From Alphaproteobacteria bacterium (GTDB lineage: Bacteria; Pseudomonadota; Alphaproteobacteria; Rhizobiales; Aestuariivirgaceae): a DNA stretch of 64,000 bases. The stretch lies in NCBI GenBank assembly GCA_028868695.1, contig JAGWTZ010000008.1, positions 1 to 64,000 on the forward strand, in the 5' to 3' direction. Below are positions 53,916 through 63,778 of this stretch, one piece after another; position 1 is the first letter of the stretch; every line of letters starts with the position of its first letter. The notes under the pieces are model-generated. The model did no database searches. It was given only the letters and a program-made list of their open reading frames with translations, and was not told the DNA's origin. The position numbers were made by a program, and so were the translations under genes.

Positions 53916-54953
53916 ATGACACGTTTCCTCATCGCCGCTTCGGCCCTGGCCATTGCTGCATCCGCTGCCCAGGCTGGCGACCAGATCCGCATCACGGGCT
54001 CGGGCACTGTTTATCCGTTCACTGCTGCTGTTGCTGAAGCCTTCGGCAAGGCCACTGGCAAGAAGACCCCGGTTGTGGAAGCCACGGGTTCGGGCCCGGG
54101 CATCAAGCTGTTCTGCGCCGGTGCCGGCGACGACACCGTTGATTTCGCCGACGCTTCGCGCGCCATGAAGAAGGACGAGCTCGACACCTGCACCAAGAAT
54201 GGCGTGAAGGAAGTTGTGCAGCTCACCATCGGCTATGATGGCATCGCGCTTGCCAACGCCAAGGCCGGCCCGGCGGTCGCCGTCACCAAGCAGCAGCTGT
54301 TCCTGGCCATGGCCAAGCAGGTTCCGGACAAGGACGGCAAGCTTGTCGACAACCCCTACAAGATGTGGAGCGACATTGACGCTTCCCTGCCCAAGGCCAA
54401 CATCGTGATCCTCAGCCACCCGGCCACCTCGGGCACCCGCTCTTCGATCGAAGACCAGATCCTGAAGCCGGGCGCTGAATCCATCGCCTCGCTGAAGGAC
54501 CTTGAGGGCAAGGACGCCAAGGCGTTCGAAGTTGAATTCAAGACCCTGCGTTCGGACGGCGCCTTCGTGGAAGCCGGCGAAAACGACAACGCCATCGTGC
54601 AGAAGCTCGAGGCCGATCCCAACAGCTTCGCGCTGTTCGGCTTCTCGAACGTGGCCCTGAACGGCTCCAAGATCAAGGCTGCCAAGATCGAAGGCGAAGC
54701 TCCCACCATGGAGAGCGTGGCTTCGGGCAAGTACAAGGTTTCGCGCCCGCTGTTCGTCTATGCCAAGAAGGACCACCTGGCCTCGACGCCGGACATGGCC
54801 GCCTTCATCGCCGAATACATGTCTGCCAAGGCCATTGGCCCGGAAGGCTATCTGGTTGACAAGGGCCTGATCCCCCTGCCGGCTGACAAGCTGAAGGCCG
54901 AAATCGAAAACGCCAAGGCCATGAAGGCCTTGACCGCTGATCAACTGAAGTAA
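53916..54953 (+). CDS. pstS: Phosphate ABC transporter substrate-binding protein PstS
   Basis: A 345-residue periplasmic binding protein with a signal peptide (about 1-20, ending Ala-Gln-Ala). It has the phosphate-binding GSGTVYPFTAAV segment near residue 29, SGTRSS near 169 and a mature fold typical of PstS. Codon usage is strongly biased (mostly C- or G-ending codons), fitting high expression. It delivers phosphate to PstCAB and is preceded by Pho boxes. Confidence 0.97.
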   Translation: MTRFLIAASALAIAASAAQAGDQIRITGSGTVYPFTAAVAEAFGKATGKKTPVVEATGSGPGIKLFCAGAGDDTVDFADASRAMKKDELDTCTKNGVKEVVQLTIGYDGIALANAKAGPAVAVTKQQLFLAMAKQVPDKDGKLVDNPYKMWSDIDASLPKANIVILSHPATSGTRSSIEDQILKPGAESIASLKDLEGKDAKAFEVEFKTLRSDGAFVEAGENDNAIVQKLEADPNSFALFGFSNVALNGSKIKAAKIEGEAPTMESVASGKYKVSRPLFVYAKKDHLASTPDMAAFIAEYMSAKAIGPEGYLVDKGLIPLPADKLKAEIENAKAMKALTADQLK

Positions 54954-54966
54954 ACGGTTGTTCGAA

Positions 54967-55006
54967 GCAGGGGTGGGTTCGCGGATGTACCGGACTCCAC
55001 CCCTGC
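54967..55006 (+). terminator. Attenuator-like hairpin between pstS and pstC
   Basis: GCAGGGGTGG and CCACCCCTGC form a perfect 10-bp stem around a 20-nt loop, followed by a weak T-rich run (TTCTTTT). It may reduce expression of the permease genes relative to pstS, as in other pst operons. Confidence 0.55.
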
Positions 55007-55033
55007 CAGCTTCTTTTGGTGTTTGAAGGCAGC

Positions 55034-56194
55034 ATGGTTTCACTGGTCATCATCGTCGCGCTCAGCGTTCTGGCATACTTTGCCAGCCAGATGCGCGCTG
55101 CCGCGCTGGCCGCGGGCGGGGCGACGCTGCGGGCGCGCCCGACCTTCCATGGCTACCTGGCCTTTGTTGTGGCTCTGCTTGCCGGGCTTGTGGCGCTGGC
55201 CCTTGCCGGCCTGACGCCAGCCTTACCCGCCTTGATCGCCGCGCCGGCTGCGGCTGCGGCTGGTGGCATTGCTGTCTTCCTCGCTGTCTCGCCCGTTCTC
55301 CGGGCCCGCGTGATCTTTGAAAAGATTGTGCTCGCGGTGCTGATCCTCGCTTCGGCGATTGCGATCTTCACGACCATCGGCATTGTTGCCTCGGTGGCGG
55401 TTGAATCCCTGCACTTCTTCCAGCAGGTTCCCATGCAATCCTTCCTGTTTGGCACGGATTGGTCTCCCACCGCGCCCGTTCCAAGCTTCGGCTTTGTGCC
55501 GCTGCTGACTGGCACGCTGCTGATCACGGTGATCGCGCTGACCGTTGCGGCGCCGCTGGGCCTGTTGTCGGCCATCTATCTGGCTGAATATGCCGACCTC
55601 AAGACCCGCGCCATCGCCAAACCGCTGCTTGAACTTCTGGCTGGCGTGCCAACCGTGGTTCTCGGCTTCTTTGCGGCCCTTACGGTTGCTCCCTTCATCA
55701 AGACGGCAGGCGCGGCCATGGGCTTTTCCATCGCTTCGGAATCGGCCATGGCGGCCGGCCTTGTAATGGGCATGATGATTGTGCCGCTGATCTCTTCGCT
55801 TTCGGATGACGTGATCAACGCCGTGCCGCAAGCCATGCGCGACGGCTCCTATGCCATGGGGGCCACCAAGTCTGAAACCATCCGCAAGGTGGTGTTCCCT
55901 GCAGCACTGCCCGGCATTGTCTCGGCATTCATCCTTGCCATCTCCCGCGCCATTGGCGAGACCATGATTGTGGTGATGGCAGCGGGCCTCGCACCGAACC
56001 TCACCTTCAACCCCTTTGCCGCCGTGACCACGGTGACGGTGCAGATTTCAGCCATGCTTGTGGGCGACCAGGAATTTGATTCCGCCAAGACACTTTCAGC
56101 CTTTGCCCTGGGCCTCACCCTGTTCCTCATCACCCTTGCGCTCAACATCTATGCCCTGCGCGTGGTCCGCAAATACAAGGAACACTATGCCTGA
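55034..56194 (+). CDS. pstC: Phosphate ABC transporter permease PstC
   Basis: About 386 residues with an N-terminal extension containing three or four helices before the canonical six-helix permease domain. The family signature near residue 265 (QAMRDGSYAMGATKSETIRKV) and the EAA-like loop are present. It forms the membrane channel with PstA. I start at the ATG at 55034; a TTG at 55016 is also in frame. It overlaps pstA by 8 bp. Confidence 0.94.
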   Translation: MVSLVIIVALSVLAYFASQMRAAALAAGGATLRARPTFHGYLAFVVALLAGLVALALAGLTPALPALIAAPAAAAAGGIAVFLAVSPVLRARVIFEKIVLAVLILASAIAIFTTIGIVASVAVESLHFFQQVPMQSFLFGTDWSPTAPVPSFGFVPLLTGTLLITVIALTVAAPLGLLSAIYLAEYADLKTRAIAKPLLELLAGVPTVVLGFFAALTVAPFIKTAGAAMGFSIASESAMAAGLVMGMMIVPLISSLSDDVINAVPQAMRDGSYAMGATKSETIRKVVFPAALPGIVSAFILAISRAIGETMIVVMAAGLAPNLTFNPFAAVTTVTVQISAMLVGDQEFDSAKTLSAFALGLTLFLITLALNIYALRVVRKYKEHYA

Positions 56195-57674
56195 CATTGT
56201 TCTGACGGCCCAACAGCAGCGGACCCGCAAACGCAATCTCACCGAAAAGCGCTTCCGCCGGCTGTGCTTTGCGGCGATTGCGGTGACGGCGGTGTTTCTG
56301 GCCTTCCTGGTGATGAACCTTGGCATCAAGGCAGTGCCTGCCTTCACCAGCAGCGCCATGCCGCTGACCATCAATGTTGAACCCGACAAGGTTGACAGCA
56401 CGGCCATTGCCTCCGGTGATTTCCCGGGCATGGTGAAGGACGCGATTGCCAAGCTGATGCCGAAAGTGGAATCGCGGGCTGACAGGAAGAAGCTCTACCA
56501 GCTGCTGTCGGGCTCCGTGGCCGATGAAGTGCAGCACCGGGTGATGGCCGATCCCTCGCTGGTGGGCAAGGATGTCACGCTGCAGGCCACACTGTCGGCC
56601 GATGCCGACATGTTCCTCAAGGGCCAACAGACTTCGACCACCAAATTTGCGGGCACGGCACCACTGTCGCTCGCGGCGGATGGCGAGGCCTTCAAGATCA
56701 GCGCGCAGGGCCATGGTTTCAAGGCCGGTGAAATTGTGCTAACGCCGACCGGGGCGCTGCGCGTCACTGAAACATCAGCGGAAGGCGCCAAGGCCGAAGC
56801 TTTGGTTGCGCCTGATGAAACCGGGGCGGTGGCCGCTGGCCAATGGCAGAGCCTGCAATTCTCGGACGGCGAAGACAGCCGCCGCACCAGCGACCTTGAG
56901 GCCGTCTGGCTGCAGCGCTTCACCGACCAAGGCAAGATCCAGAGCATGTTTGACAAGGCCTTGTTCACCAACGGCGATTCACGCGCGCCGGAACAGGCGG
57001 GCTTGCGCGGTGCGTTCATCGGATCGCTTTTCACCATCCTCGTCACCTTGCTGACAGCCCTGCCGCTTGGCGTTGCGGCCGCGCTTTATCTTGAGGAATT
57101 TGCGCCGAAGAACCGCTTCACCGATCTCATTGAAGTGAACATCAACAATCTTGCCGCTGTGCCCTCGATCATTTTCGGTCTGCTAGGCCTTGCGATGTTC
57201 CTGAATTTCTTTGGCCTGCCGCGGTCCTCATCGCTGGTTGGCGGCCTGGTTCTGGCGCTTCTGGTTCTGCCAACCATCATCATTGCCTCTCGCGCGGCAT
57301 TGCGCTCGGTTCCACCCTCGATCAAGGAGGCGGCGCTGGGGGTTGGCGCCTCGCACCAGCAGGCGGTGTTCCATCACGTCATGCCGCTGGCGGTGCCGGG
57401 CATCCTTACAGGCACCATTCTCGGCATTGCCCGTGCGCTTGGTGAAACAGCACCGCTTCTGATGATCGGCATGATCGCCTTCATTGCCGATGTGCCCGGC
57501 CGCATCACTGATGCTGCCACGGTGCTTCCGGTTCAGGTCTATCTCTGGTCCACCTTGCCGGAGGCGGCATTCCGTTCGCGCACATCCGCCGCCATCATCA
57601 TCCTGATGATTGTTCTTCTGTGCTTCAATGCCCTGGCCATTTTCCTGCGCAACAAGTTTGAGCGCCGCTGGTGA
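56187..57674 (+). CDS. pstA: Phosphate ABC transporter permease PstA
   Basis: A 495-residue permease. One N-terminal helix (about 27-48) is followed by a roughly 220-residue periplasmic region (DUF3333-like, as known in alphaproteobacterial PstA) and then a normal five-helix permease domain with [21 protein letters not shown] near residue 372. It partners PstC. It overlaps pstC at its start, and its stop overlaps the GTG at 57671, one possible pstB start. Confidence 0.93.
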   Translation: MPDIVLTAQQQRTRKRNLTEKRFRRLCFAAIAVTAVFLAFLVMNLGIKAVPAFTSSAMPLTINVEPDKVDSTAIASGDFPGMVKDAIAKLMPKVESRADRKKLYQLLSGSVADEVQHRVMADPSLVGKDVTLQATLSADADMFLKGQQTSTTKFAGTAPLSLAADGEAFKISAQGHGFKAGEIVLTPTGALRVTETSAEGAKAEALVAPDETGAVAAGQWQSLQFSDGEDSRRTSDLEAVWLQRFTDQGKIQSMFDKALFTNGDSRAPEQAGLRGAFIGSLFTILVTLLTALPLGVAAALYLEEFAPKNRFTDLIEVNINNLAAVPSIIFGLLGLAMFLNFFGLPRSSSLVGGLVLALLVLPTIIIASRAALRSVPPSIKEAALGVGASHQQAVFHHVMPLAVPGILTGTILGIARALGETAPLLMIGMIAFIADVPGRITDAATVLPVQVYLWSTLPEAAFRSRTSAAIIILMIVLLCFNALAIFLRNKFERRW

Positions 57675-57679
57675 GTTCC

Positions 57680-58498
57680 ATGAATGACATGACTTTCAAA
57701 ACCGTCTTTACCCCGCCGCAGCCGAAAATCCTGGCCACCAATCCGGCCAAGATCATCGCCGAGGGCGTCGACGTCTATTATGGCGAAAAGCACGCCATCA
57801 AGAACCTCTCGCTGACCATTCCGGACAAGGCGGTCTCTGCCTTCATTGGGCCGTCGGGTTGCGGCAAATCGACTTTCCTGCGGTCGATCAACCGCATGAA
57901 TGACACCATTCCGGGCTGCCGCGTCACCGGCGTGATCAATGTGGACGGCCAGGCGATTTATGATCCCTCCATCGACGTCGTGGACTTGAGGGCGCGCATT
58001 GGCATGGTGTTCCAGAAACCCAATCCGTTCCCGAAATCGATCTTTGAAAATGTCGCCTATGGGCCGCGCATCCATGGCCTGGCCAAGGACAAGACGGCGC
58101 TTGAGCAGATTGTCACTGAAAGCCTGAAGCGCGCCAGCCTGTGGGATGAGGTGAAGGACCGGTTGCACCAGCCGGGCACGGGCCTATCTGGCGGCCAGCA
58201 GCAGCGCCTGTGCATTGCGCGTGCCATAGCCGTGAACCCGGAAGTGATCCTGATGGACGAGCCTTGTTCAGCTCTGGACCCCATCGCCACGGCGCGCATT
58301 GAGGAACTGATCACCGAACTCAAGGAAAAGTTCTGCATCGTGATCGTCACCCATTCCATGCAACAGGCGGCGCGCGTCTCCGACCTCACGGCATTTTTCC
58401 ATCTTGGCATTCTCGTCGAGGCCGGCGACACGGACGAGGTCTTTACCTCGCCGCAGGAAAAGCGCACCCATGATTACATCACTGGCCGGTTCGGCTGA
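57680..58498 (+). CDS. pstB: Phosphate ABC transporter ATP-binding protein PstB
   Basis: A 272-residue ATPase: Walker [20 protein letters not shown] near residue 57, the Q-loop, signature LSGGQQQRL near 172, Walker [14 protein letters not shown] near 190, and the H-loop THSM. It powers phosphate uptake and also signals to PhoR through PhoU. The ATG at 57680 has GGTGAG upstream; a GTG at 57671 overlapping the pstA stop is the alternative. 11 bp separate it from phoU. Confidence 0.96.
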   Translation: MNDMTFKTVFTPPQPKILATNPAKIIAEGVDVYYGEKHAIKNLSLTIPDKAVSAFIGPSGCGKSTFLRSINRMNDTIPGCRVTGVINVDGQAIYDPSIDVVDLRARIGMVFQKPNPFPKSIFENVAYGPRIHGLAKDKTALEQIVTESLKRASLWDEVKDRLHQPGTGLSGGQQQRLCIARAIAVNPEVILMDEPCSALDPIATARIEELITELKEKFCIVIVTHSMQQAARVSDLTAFFHLGILVEAGDTDEVFTSPQEKRTHDYITGRFG

Positions 58499-58509
58499 GG
58501 AGCACTGCA

Positions 58510-59223
58510 ATGTCTGACCACATTCTCAAAGCCTATGACGATGACCTGGCACAGCTCAAGGCCATGCTGTCTGAAATGGGCGGCCTTGCCGAAGAGCAAC
58601 TGAACCACAGCATGGAAGCACTGGTGCGCCGGGACACGCGGCTGGCGGGCCAGGTGATCCAGGCAGATGAAAAAATCGACGCCATGGAAATTGCTGTTGA
58701 GGAAAAGGCGGTTCTGACCATCGCCAAGCGCCAGCCCCTGGCGCGCGATTTGCGCAACATCATGGTGGCGATCCGCATTGCCTCTGATCTGGAGCGCATT
58801 GGCGATCTTGCCAAGAATGTCGCCAAGCGCTCGCACGCCATCAATGACACGCTGCCGCGCCGGCTTTCTGCGGGCCTTGAGCGCATGGGCCAGCTTTCGC
58901 AGGCCCAGCTCAAGATGGTGCTTGATGCCTTTGCCGCGGATGACGCCGAGAAGGCCATGGAAGTGTGGCGGCACGACGAGGACATCGACGCGCTGTACAA
59001 TTCGATCTTCCGCGAACTTCTCACCTACATGATGGAAGATCCGCGGATGATCAGCGCCTGCACGCATCTGTTGTTTGCCACCAAGAACATCGAGCGCATC
59101 GGCGACCATGCCACGAACATCGCCGAAAACATCTATTATCTCGTGCATGGCAAGCCGTTGCGTGAAGAGCGCCCGAAGAAGGACAAGACCAGCATCACCC
59201 CTTTTGAGCTGAAGCAAGATTGA
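58510..59223 (+). CDS. phoU: Phosphate signalling adaptor PhoU
   Basis: A 237-residue protein of two repeated three-helix PhoU domains. The repeated motifs (DLARDLRNIMVAIRIASDLERIGDLAKNVA type near residue 78 and the matching NIERIGDHATNIAENI near 197) carry the metal-binding Glu/Asp residues. PhoU links PstB to PhoR and keeps the kinase off in high phosphate. Between pstB and phoB in the usual order. Confidence 0.96.
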   Translation: MSDHILKAYDDDLAQLKAMLSEMGGLAEEQLNHSMEALVRRDTRLAGQVIQADEKIDAMEIAVEEKAVLTIAKRQPLARDLRNIMVAIRIASDLERIGDLAKNVAKRSHAINDTLPRRLSAGLERMGQLSQAQLKMVLDAFAADDAEKAMEVWRHDEDIDALYNSIFRELLTYMMEDPRMISACTHLLFATKNIERIGDHATNIAENIYYLVHGKPLREERPKKDKTSITPFELKQD

Positions 59224-59236
59224 AGCGAGCCTGCCC

Positions 59237-59935
59237 ATGAGCGCGTCCATCCTGATTGTTGAAGACGAGGCGGCGATCCACCAGCTGCTGGCCTATAACC
59301 TGCAGGCGGAAGGCTTCCGCACCCGTGTCGTGGAGACCGGTGAGGAAGTGTATCCCGCCATCGTCGAGGAAATGCCGGACCTGCTGCTGCTGGATTGGAT
59401 GTTGCCGGGCCTTTCGGGCATCGACGTGTGCCGGATGATCCGCGCGCGGCCTGAAACCCAGAAGCTGCCAATCCTCATGCTGACGGCGCGCGGCGAGGAA
59501 AGCGAGCGCATCCGCGGCCTGGCCACCGGGGCGGATGACTATGTGATCAAGCCGTTTTCGGTGCCGGAGGTGATGGCGCGCATCCGTTCCATCTTGCGCC
59601 GGGTGAAGCCGGAGGCGGTGGCTGAAACACTTGGCTTTGGCGACATCACGCTGGACCGCGTGAAGAAGCGGGTGACGCGCTCCACGCGGGACGTGACACT
59701 TTCCCCGACGGAGTTCCGCCTGCTGGAATATCTCATGCAGTCGCCCGGGCGGGTTTATTCGCGCGCCCAGTTGCTCGACCGGGTGTGGGGCAATGACAAC
59801 TTTGTTGATGAGCGGACGGTGGACGTTCACGTCGGCCGGCTGCGCAAGAACCTCTCGCGCGGGCGCGAGGTTGATCCGATCCGCACGGTGCGCGGCTCCG
59901 GCTATGCCTTTGATGAGCGCTTCGGCAAGGCTTGA
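59237..59935 (+). CDS. phoB: Phosphate regulon response regulator PhoB
   Basis: A 232-residue OmpR-type regulator: receiver with ED at residues 9-10, phospho-acceptor Asp53 (LLDWMLPG), LTARGEE with Thr near 83 and IKPFS with Lys near 105, then a winged-helix domain (about 130-230). Phosphorylated by PhoR, it binds Pho boxes such as those before pstS and olsB in this window. It closes the pst-pho operon, 13 bp after phoU. Confidence 0.97.
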   Translation: MSASILIVEDEAAIHQLLAYNLQAEGFRTRVVETGEEVYPAIVEEMPDLLLLDWMLPGLSGIDVCRMIRARPETQKLPILMLTARGEESERIRGLATGADDYVIKPFSVPEVMARIRSILRRVKPEAVAETLGFGDITLDRVKKRVTRSTRDVTLSPTEFRLLEYLMQSPGRVYSRAQLLDRVWGNDNFVDERTVDVHVGRLRKNLSRGREVDPIRTVRGSGYAFDERFGKA

Positions 59936-59956
59936 GTCCGGCCGGCCGCGCCTGTT

Positions 59957-60415
59957 TCAAGGGTCAAGGTGATCAAGGCGCGGCGTGAAGGCCAGGTCGT
60001 CCACCAGCGGCTTGGTGGGCAGGGTGGATTGGTCCTCATCGGAAATGAACACCGTGTCCTTGTGGTCCAGCTCCTTGCCGCCAGCATCAACAAGCCGGAT
60101 GGTGACCTTGTATTGCCCGCCCTTGGTGATGTTGAACAGCTTGTCTGACTGCAAGCGGTAGGTGAGTTTGCCCTCCATTGAGGGCAGCGTGACGCTTTGG
60201 CGTGTGGTGGTGCCGGGCACGTCGAACAGCGCCTCAACGCTGCTGCCCGCAGGCAAGGGGTAAGTCTGCTGGGCGATCACCACCATAGACGCTTCGGAAA
60301 CGCGGTAGTTGAATTGGATGCCGCCGCCGGCGATTTTCAGATAGCTGGGCGGGCTGTCATCACCACAGCCGGCAAGCAGCAGCGCGGCGGAGAGGGTTGC
60401 GAATTTCAGTTTCAT
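59957..60415 (-). CDS. Small lipoprotein of unknown function
   Basis: A 152-residue protein with a signal peptide and lipobox LLAGC (Cys17). The mature part is rich in beta-strand-like segments with a Lys/Asp-rich tail, compatible with an Ig-like or beta-sandwich fold, and no named domain is recognised. It overlaps the LivH-type permease by 4 bp (ATGA), so it is translated with it. It lies 21 bp from the convergent phoB stop. Confidence 0.75.
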   Translation of the reverse strand: MKLKFATLSAALLLAGCGDDSPPSYLKIAGGGIQFNYRVSEASMVVIAQQTYPLPAGSSVEALFDVPGTTTRQSVTLPSMEGKLTYRLQSDKLFNITKGGQYKVTIRLVDAGGKELDHKDTVFISDEDQSTLPTKPLVDDLAFTPRLDHLDP

Positions 60416-61341
60416 GTTTCGCTCTCCCGGTAGGAAGCCAGGCCGGAAAGGCCTTCGGGCTTCAGCAGCAGCACCAAGGTGATGACCATGAACACGCCGA
60501 CATCACGGTAGGCCGTTCCAAAGCTGGCCGACCATAGCACTTCCATGGCGCTGAGAAAAATGGCACCGGCCACCGCGCCCCTGACATTGCCGAAACCACC
60601 GGCCACGGCGGCAAACATCGCCTTGAAGCCCATCATGGTGCCGCTGGAAAAACTGGTGCCGCCATAGATCAGTGCGGCCGTCCAGCCTGACACGGCGGAA
60701 AGGGCGGCCCCCACAACAAAGCATTGCGTGATGACACGCTCGGTTCTCACGCCGCAAAGCCTGGCGAGGCCAGGGTTCTGGGAGCAGGCCTGCCAATTGC
60801 GGCCAAAACCTGTGAAGCGCAACAGCGCCCAGAGGGCTGCGATTGCCGCGCAGGCGACAGCGACAGACATGGCATTGGCGACAGGCAGGCGCACAGGAAA
60901 GGCGCCAGACACCAGGTTGATGAATTGGCCCTGAAACAGTGGTGGAATCCAGATATCTCGGCTTTCGGTGGCGAGGCGCATCAATTCCTCGATGGCGATG
61001 GAGGCGCCGATGCTGGCGATCATGAAGGCCAGGGCCGATGCCTTGAGCAGGGGCATGAAAACCTGTCTTGCGGCGGCATGGCCCAAGGCGCCCGCGCAAG
61101 CCAGCGCGGCCACGAGGCCAAAGGCTGCTGAGGCAAGATCAGAATTGCCGCGCAGCAGGGCGCCGAAGCACACATAGACTGCGCCGAAGGAACCAAACAT
61201 CGCGAAATCACCAAAGGATAGGAACACCCGCCCGGTGATGGCGTGGATCACCGCAAAGGCCACGGCCAGCGGCGCATAGAAGCTGGCCAGAAGTGCCGTG
61301 TTGAGCAGCTGCTGCAGGGCATAGGCCAGATCAGGCGGCAC
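60412..61341 (-). CDS. LivH-type branched-chain amino acid ABC permease
   Basis: About 309 residues with eight or more predicted membrane helices. It resembles LivH, including the QQLLNTALLASFYAPLAVAF start, the LRFTGFGRNWQACSQNP loop and the C-terminal AAVAGGFGNVRGAVAGA segment. LivH permeases pair with LivM, LivF, LivG and a binding protein, none of which is here. The start is a GTG with AAGGGAG eight bases upstream; no ATG fits. It heads a two-gene operon with the lipoprotein and is divergent from a CGNR regulator. Confidence 0.82.
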   Translation of the reverse strand: MPPDLAYALQQLLNTALLASFYAPLAVAFAVIHAITGRVFLSFGDFAMFGSFGAVYVCFGALLRGNSDLASAAFGLVAALACAGALGHAAARQVFMPLLKASALAFMIASIGASIAIEELMRLATESRDIWIPPLFQGQFINLVSGAFPVRLPVANAMSVAVACAAIAALWALLRFTGFGRNWQACSQNPGLARLCGVRTERVITQCFVVGAALSAVSGWTAALIYGGTSFSSGTMMGFKAMFAAVAGGFGNVRGAVAGAIFLSAMEVLWSASFGTAYRDVGVFMVITLVLLLKPEGLSGLASYRESET

Positions 61342-61424
61342 GGCTGCGGCTCCCTTCACATCTGATGGCGGCGCCAGAATGCTCCGGCATTGTGGATTGT
61401 TCCTTCCCTGGGCTGGCAATCCTT

Positions 61425-61446
61425 TGTAACCTATTATAAGGTTACA
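61425..61446. promoter_or_regulatory. Palindromic operator between the LivH-type gene and the CGNR regulator
   Basis: TGTAACCT and AGGTTACA form perfect 8-bp arms around ATTATA. The centre reads TATAAT on the minus strand, so the operator may overlap a -10 of the permease operon. It lies 28 bp before the CGNR start and 84 bp from the permease start. Confidence 0.55.
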
Positions 61447-61473
61447 GCGATCTGAAGGTTCGGGCAAGCGATT

Positions 61474-62094
61474 ATGAAAGCCTATTATTCCGGTCTTGGC
61501 CGCCTGCGCATGCTGGCGGGGCATGCGGCGCTGGATTTGGCCAACACGACGCACTGGCGCGATGGCCGGATCATTGATTTCATTCCAGACTACGGCGCGC
61601 TGCGCGGATGGTCAGTTCCTGCCGGGATCTTGACGCCGGAAGAAAGCGAAGTGCTCGCCGGGCTGGAAAAGGGACCCGAGGCCGTGTCGGTCCATCATCG
61701 CTGGCTTGAGATGCGGCGCTTGTTCCGTGGCCATCTGGAGGAATTGACTGCGGCACCGGAATCACCGCCGCCGCCCAATGGCCTTGCCTTGGCACTTGCG
61801 GAGGTTGTTGGCCCGATTGCCTTGCAGGATGTTGCCGGATCATTTGGTGGCCCGGCTGTCCAGATTTCCGCCAACCTGCCCCTGGCGCGCAGCTTTTGCG
61901 CAATCATGAACCTGATGCTTTTCACCGAGCCAGCATCGATCCGGCAATGTGAAGGCCAGCCTTGCGGCGGCTTCTTCCTCAACACCAGCCGCTCAAAGCC
62001 GCGGCGCTGGTGCGCGATGGATGCCTGCGGCAACCGCGCCAAGGTGCACCGCCACCGCGAGGCCCATGGCGCGGCAGAGGGTCACCATCACTGA
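61474..62094 (+). CDS. CGNR zinc-finger transcription factor (ABATE domain)
   Basis: A 206-residue protein. The N-terminal ABATE (DUF1470) domain (about 1-140) is a predicted ligand-binding region; the C-terminal CGNR zinc finger (C-x4-C ... WC-x4-CGNR) lies at about residues 152-190 and ends in an Arg/His-rich tail. Such proteins are thought to be stress-responsive regulators. It is divergent from the permease operon with a shared palindrome, which suggests autoregulation and control of the permease. Confidence 0.85.
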   Translation: MKAYYSGLGRLRMLAGHAALDLANTTHWRDGRIIDFIPDYGALRGWSVPAGILTPEESEVLAGLEKGPEAVSVHHRWLEMRRLFRGHLEELTAAPESPPPPNGLALALAEVVGPIALQDVAGSFGGPAVQISANLPLARSFCAIMNLMLFTEPASIRQCEGQPCGGFFLNTSRSKPRRWCAMDACGNRAKVHRHREAHGAAEGHHH

Positions 62095-62097
62095 TGT

Positions 62098-63678
62098 CTA
62101 GTGCCGGAAGTGGCGGTGGCCGGTGAAGACCATGGCGAGGCCGCGCTCATCTGCGGCGGCAATCACATCCTGGTCTTTCAAAGCTCCACCGGGCTGGATG
62201 ATGGCAGTGGCGCCTGCCTCGGCCGCGGCGATGAGGCCATCGGGAAAGGGGAAGAAGGCATCAGACGCCAGCACCGCGCCCTTGACCAGCGCCTGCGGCA
62301 AACCCAGAACCTGGGCTGCGTCTTCGGCCTTGCGCACGGCGATGCGGGTTGAATCAATGCGTGACATCTGCCCCGCGCCAATGCCCACCGTGGCGCCATT
62401 GCGGGCGAACACGATGGCGTTGGATTTCACATGCTTGGCCACGCGGAAAGCGAACTTGAGGTCTGCCAGCTCCTGTGCCGTGGGCTGGCGCTTGGTAACA
62501 ACCTTTAGGTCAAACTGGTCAACGGAAGCCGCATCCGGCGTTTGCACCAGCAAGCCGCCGGCAATCGATTTCACCATGGGCAACAGTGCTGGCTTGGCTG
62601 CCATGTCCTTCAACAGAAGCAGGCGCAGGTTTTTCTTGGCGGCGAGAATTGCCTTGGCTTCGGCGCTGGCCGCCGGCGCGATGATCACTTCGGTGAAAAT
62701 CTGGGAGATGGCATCGGCGGTCTTGGCGTCGAGCTCCTGGTTGAGCGCGATGATTCCGCCAAAGGCGCTGGTCTGGTCACAGATCAGTGCCTGATGATAG
62801 GCTTCGGCAAGCGATGCCGCCACGGCCACGCCGCAGGGGTTGGCGTGCTTGACGATCACGCAGGCGGGCTGGCCGGCGGGAAATTCGCGCAAGGCCTCCA
62901 CGGCAGCATCAGCGTCGTTGAAATTGTTGTAGGACAGTTCCTTGCCCTGCAGCTGCATGGCATCAATCAACCCGGTGCGCTGGTCACCCGTGCGGTAGAC
63001 GCTGGCCTTCTGGTGGGGGTTTTCACCATAGCGCAGGCTTTGCTGCAGCTTGCCACCAATGGCGAAAAAGCTCGGGCTTTCGATTGAATTGGTGCGGTTG
63101 AACCAGTTGGCGATGGCGGCATCATAGCTCGCGGTGCGGGCGAAGGCCTTGGCGGCAAGGCGCTTGCGCGTGGCAAGGCCGGTGTTGCCGCCGGCGGTGA
63201 TTTCCTGAAGCACAGTTGCATAATCTTCCGGTTCGACAACCACCGTCACTGCCGCATGGTTCTTGGCGGCGGCGCGAATCATCGCCGGGCCGCCCACATC
63301 AATGTTCTCGATCATCTCGTCTTCGGCGGCGCCTTTGGCCAGGGCTTGTTCGAAGGGATAGAGATTCACCACCAGGAGGTCGATATTGCTGATGCCGTTT
63401 TCGGCCTTGGCCTGGTCATGGACAGGGTTGCCGCGCATGGCGAGAAGCCCGCCATGGATCTTGGGATGCAGGGTTTTCACCCGGCCATCCATGATCTCGG
63501 GAAAACCGGTGATGGCCGAAACATCGGTGACGGGAATTCCCGCCGCCTTCAAGGCTGCCGAGGTGCCCCCGGTTGAAATCAAATCAATGCCATGCGCTGC
63601 CAGTGCCTTGGCGAAATCAATCAGCCCGGACTTGTCGGAAACGGACAGCAGCGCCCGCTTGATTGCTGGTTGTGGCAT
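62098..63678 (-). CDS. purH: Bifunctional AICAR transformylase/IMP cyclohydrolase PurH
   Basis: A 526-residue enzyme that performs the last two steps of de novo IMP synthesis. The N-terminal MGS-like IMP cyclohydrolase domain (about 1-200) begins [19 protein letters not shown], and the C-terminal AICARFT domain contains [11 protein letters not shown] with the catalytic Lys-His near residue 276. It ends 3 bp from the convergent CGNR gene. Confidence 0.97.
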   Translation of the reverse strand: MPQPAIKRALLSVSDKSGLIDFAKALAAHGIDLISTGGTSAALKAAGIPVTDVSAITGFPEIMDGRVKTLHPKIHGGLLAMRGNPVHDQAKAENGISNIDLLVVNLYPFEQALAKGAAEDEMIENIDVGGPAMIRAAAKNHAAVTVVVEPEDYATVLQEITAGGNTGLATRKRLAAKAFARTASYDAAIANWFNRTNSIESPSFFAIGGKLQQSLRYGENPHQKASVYRTGDQRTGLIDAMQLQGKELSYNNFNDADAAVEALREFPAGQPACVIVKHANPCGVAVAASLAEAYHQALICDQTSAFGGIIALNQELDAKTADAISQIFTEVIIAPAASAEAKAILAAKKNLRLLLLKDMAAKPALLPMVKSIAGGLLVQTPDAASVDQFDLKVVTKRQPTAQELADLKFAFRVAKHVKSNAIVFARNGATVGIGAGQMSRIDSTRIAVRKAEDAAQVLGLPQALVKGAVLASDAFFPFPDGLIAAAEAGATAIIQPGGALKDQDVIAAADERGLAMVFTGHRHFRH

Positions 63679-63744
63679 CTCATTCTCCTTTGCGGAAACC
63701 CTGCATTTGGCCGCTGCATAACGCCATTTGCCGCGCCGTCAAAC

Positions 63745-63772
63745 TTGGATTTTCCGCGGCCTGTGCTAGGCT
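63745..63772 (+). promoter_or_regulatory. Candidate promoter giving a leaderless DUF1674 mRNA
   Basis: TTGGAT (63745-63750) and TAGGCT (63767-63772) are 16 bp apart. The next base in phase for initiation is the A of the ATG at 63779, with no Shine-Dalgarno sequence before it. Confidence 0.4.
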
Positions 63773-63778
63773 TCCGGC

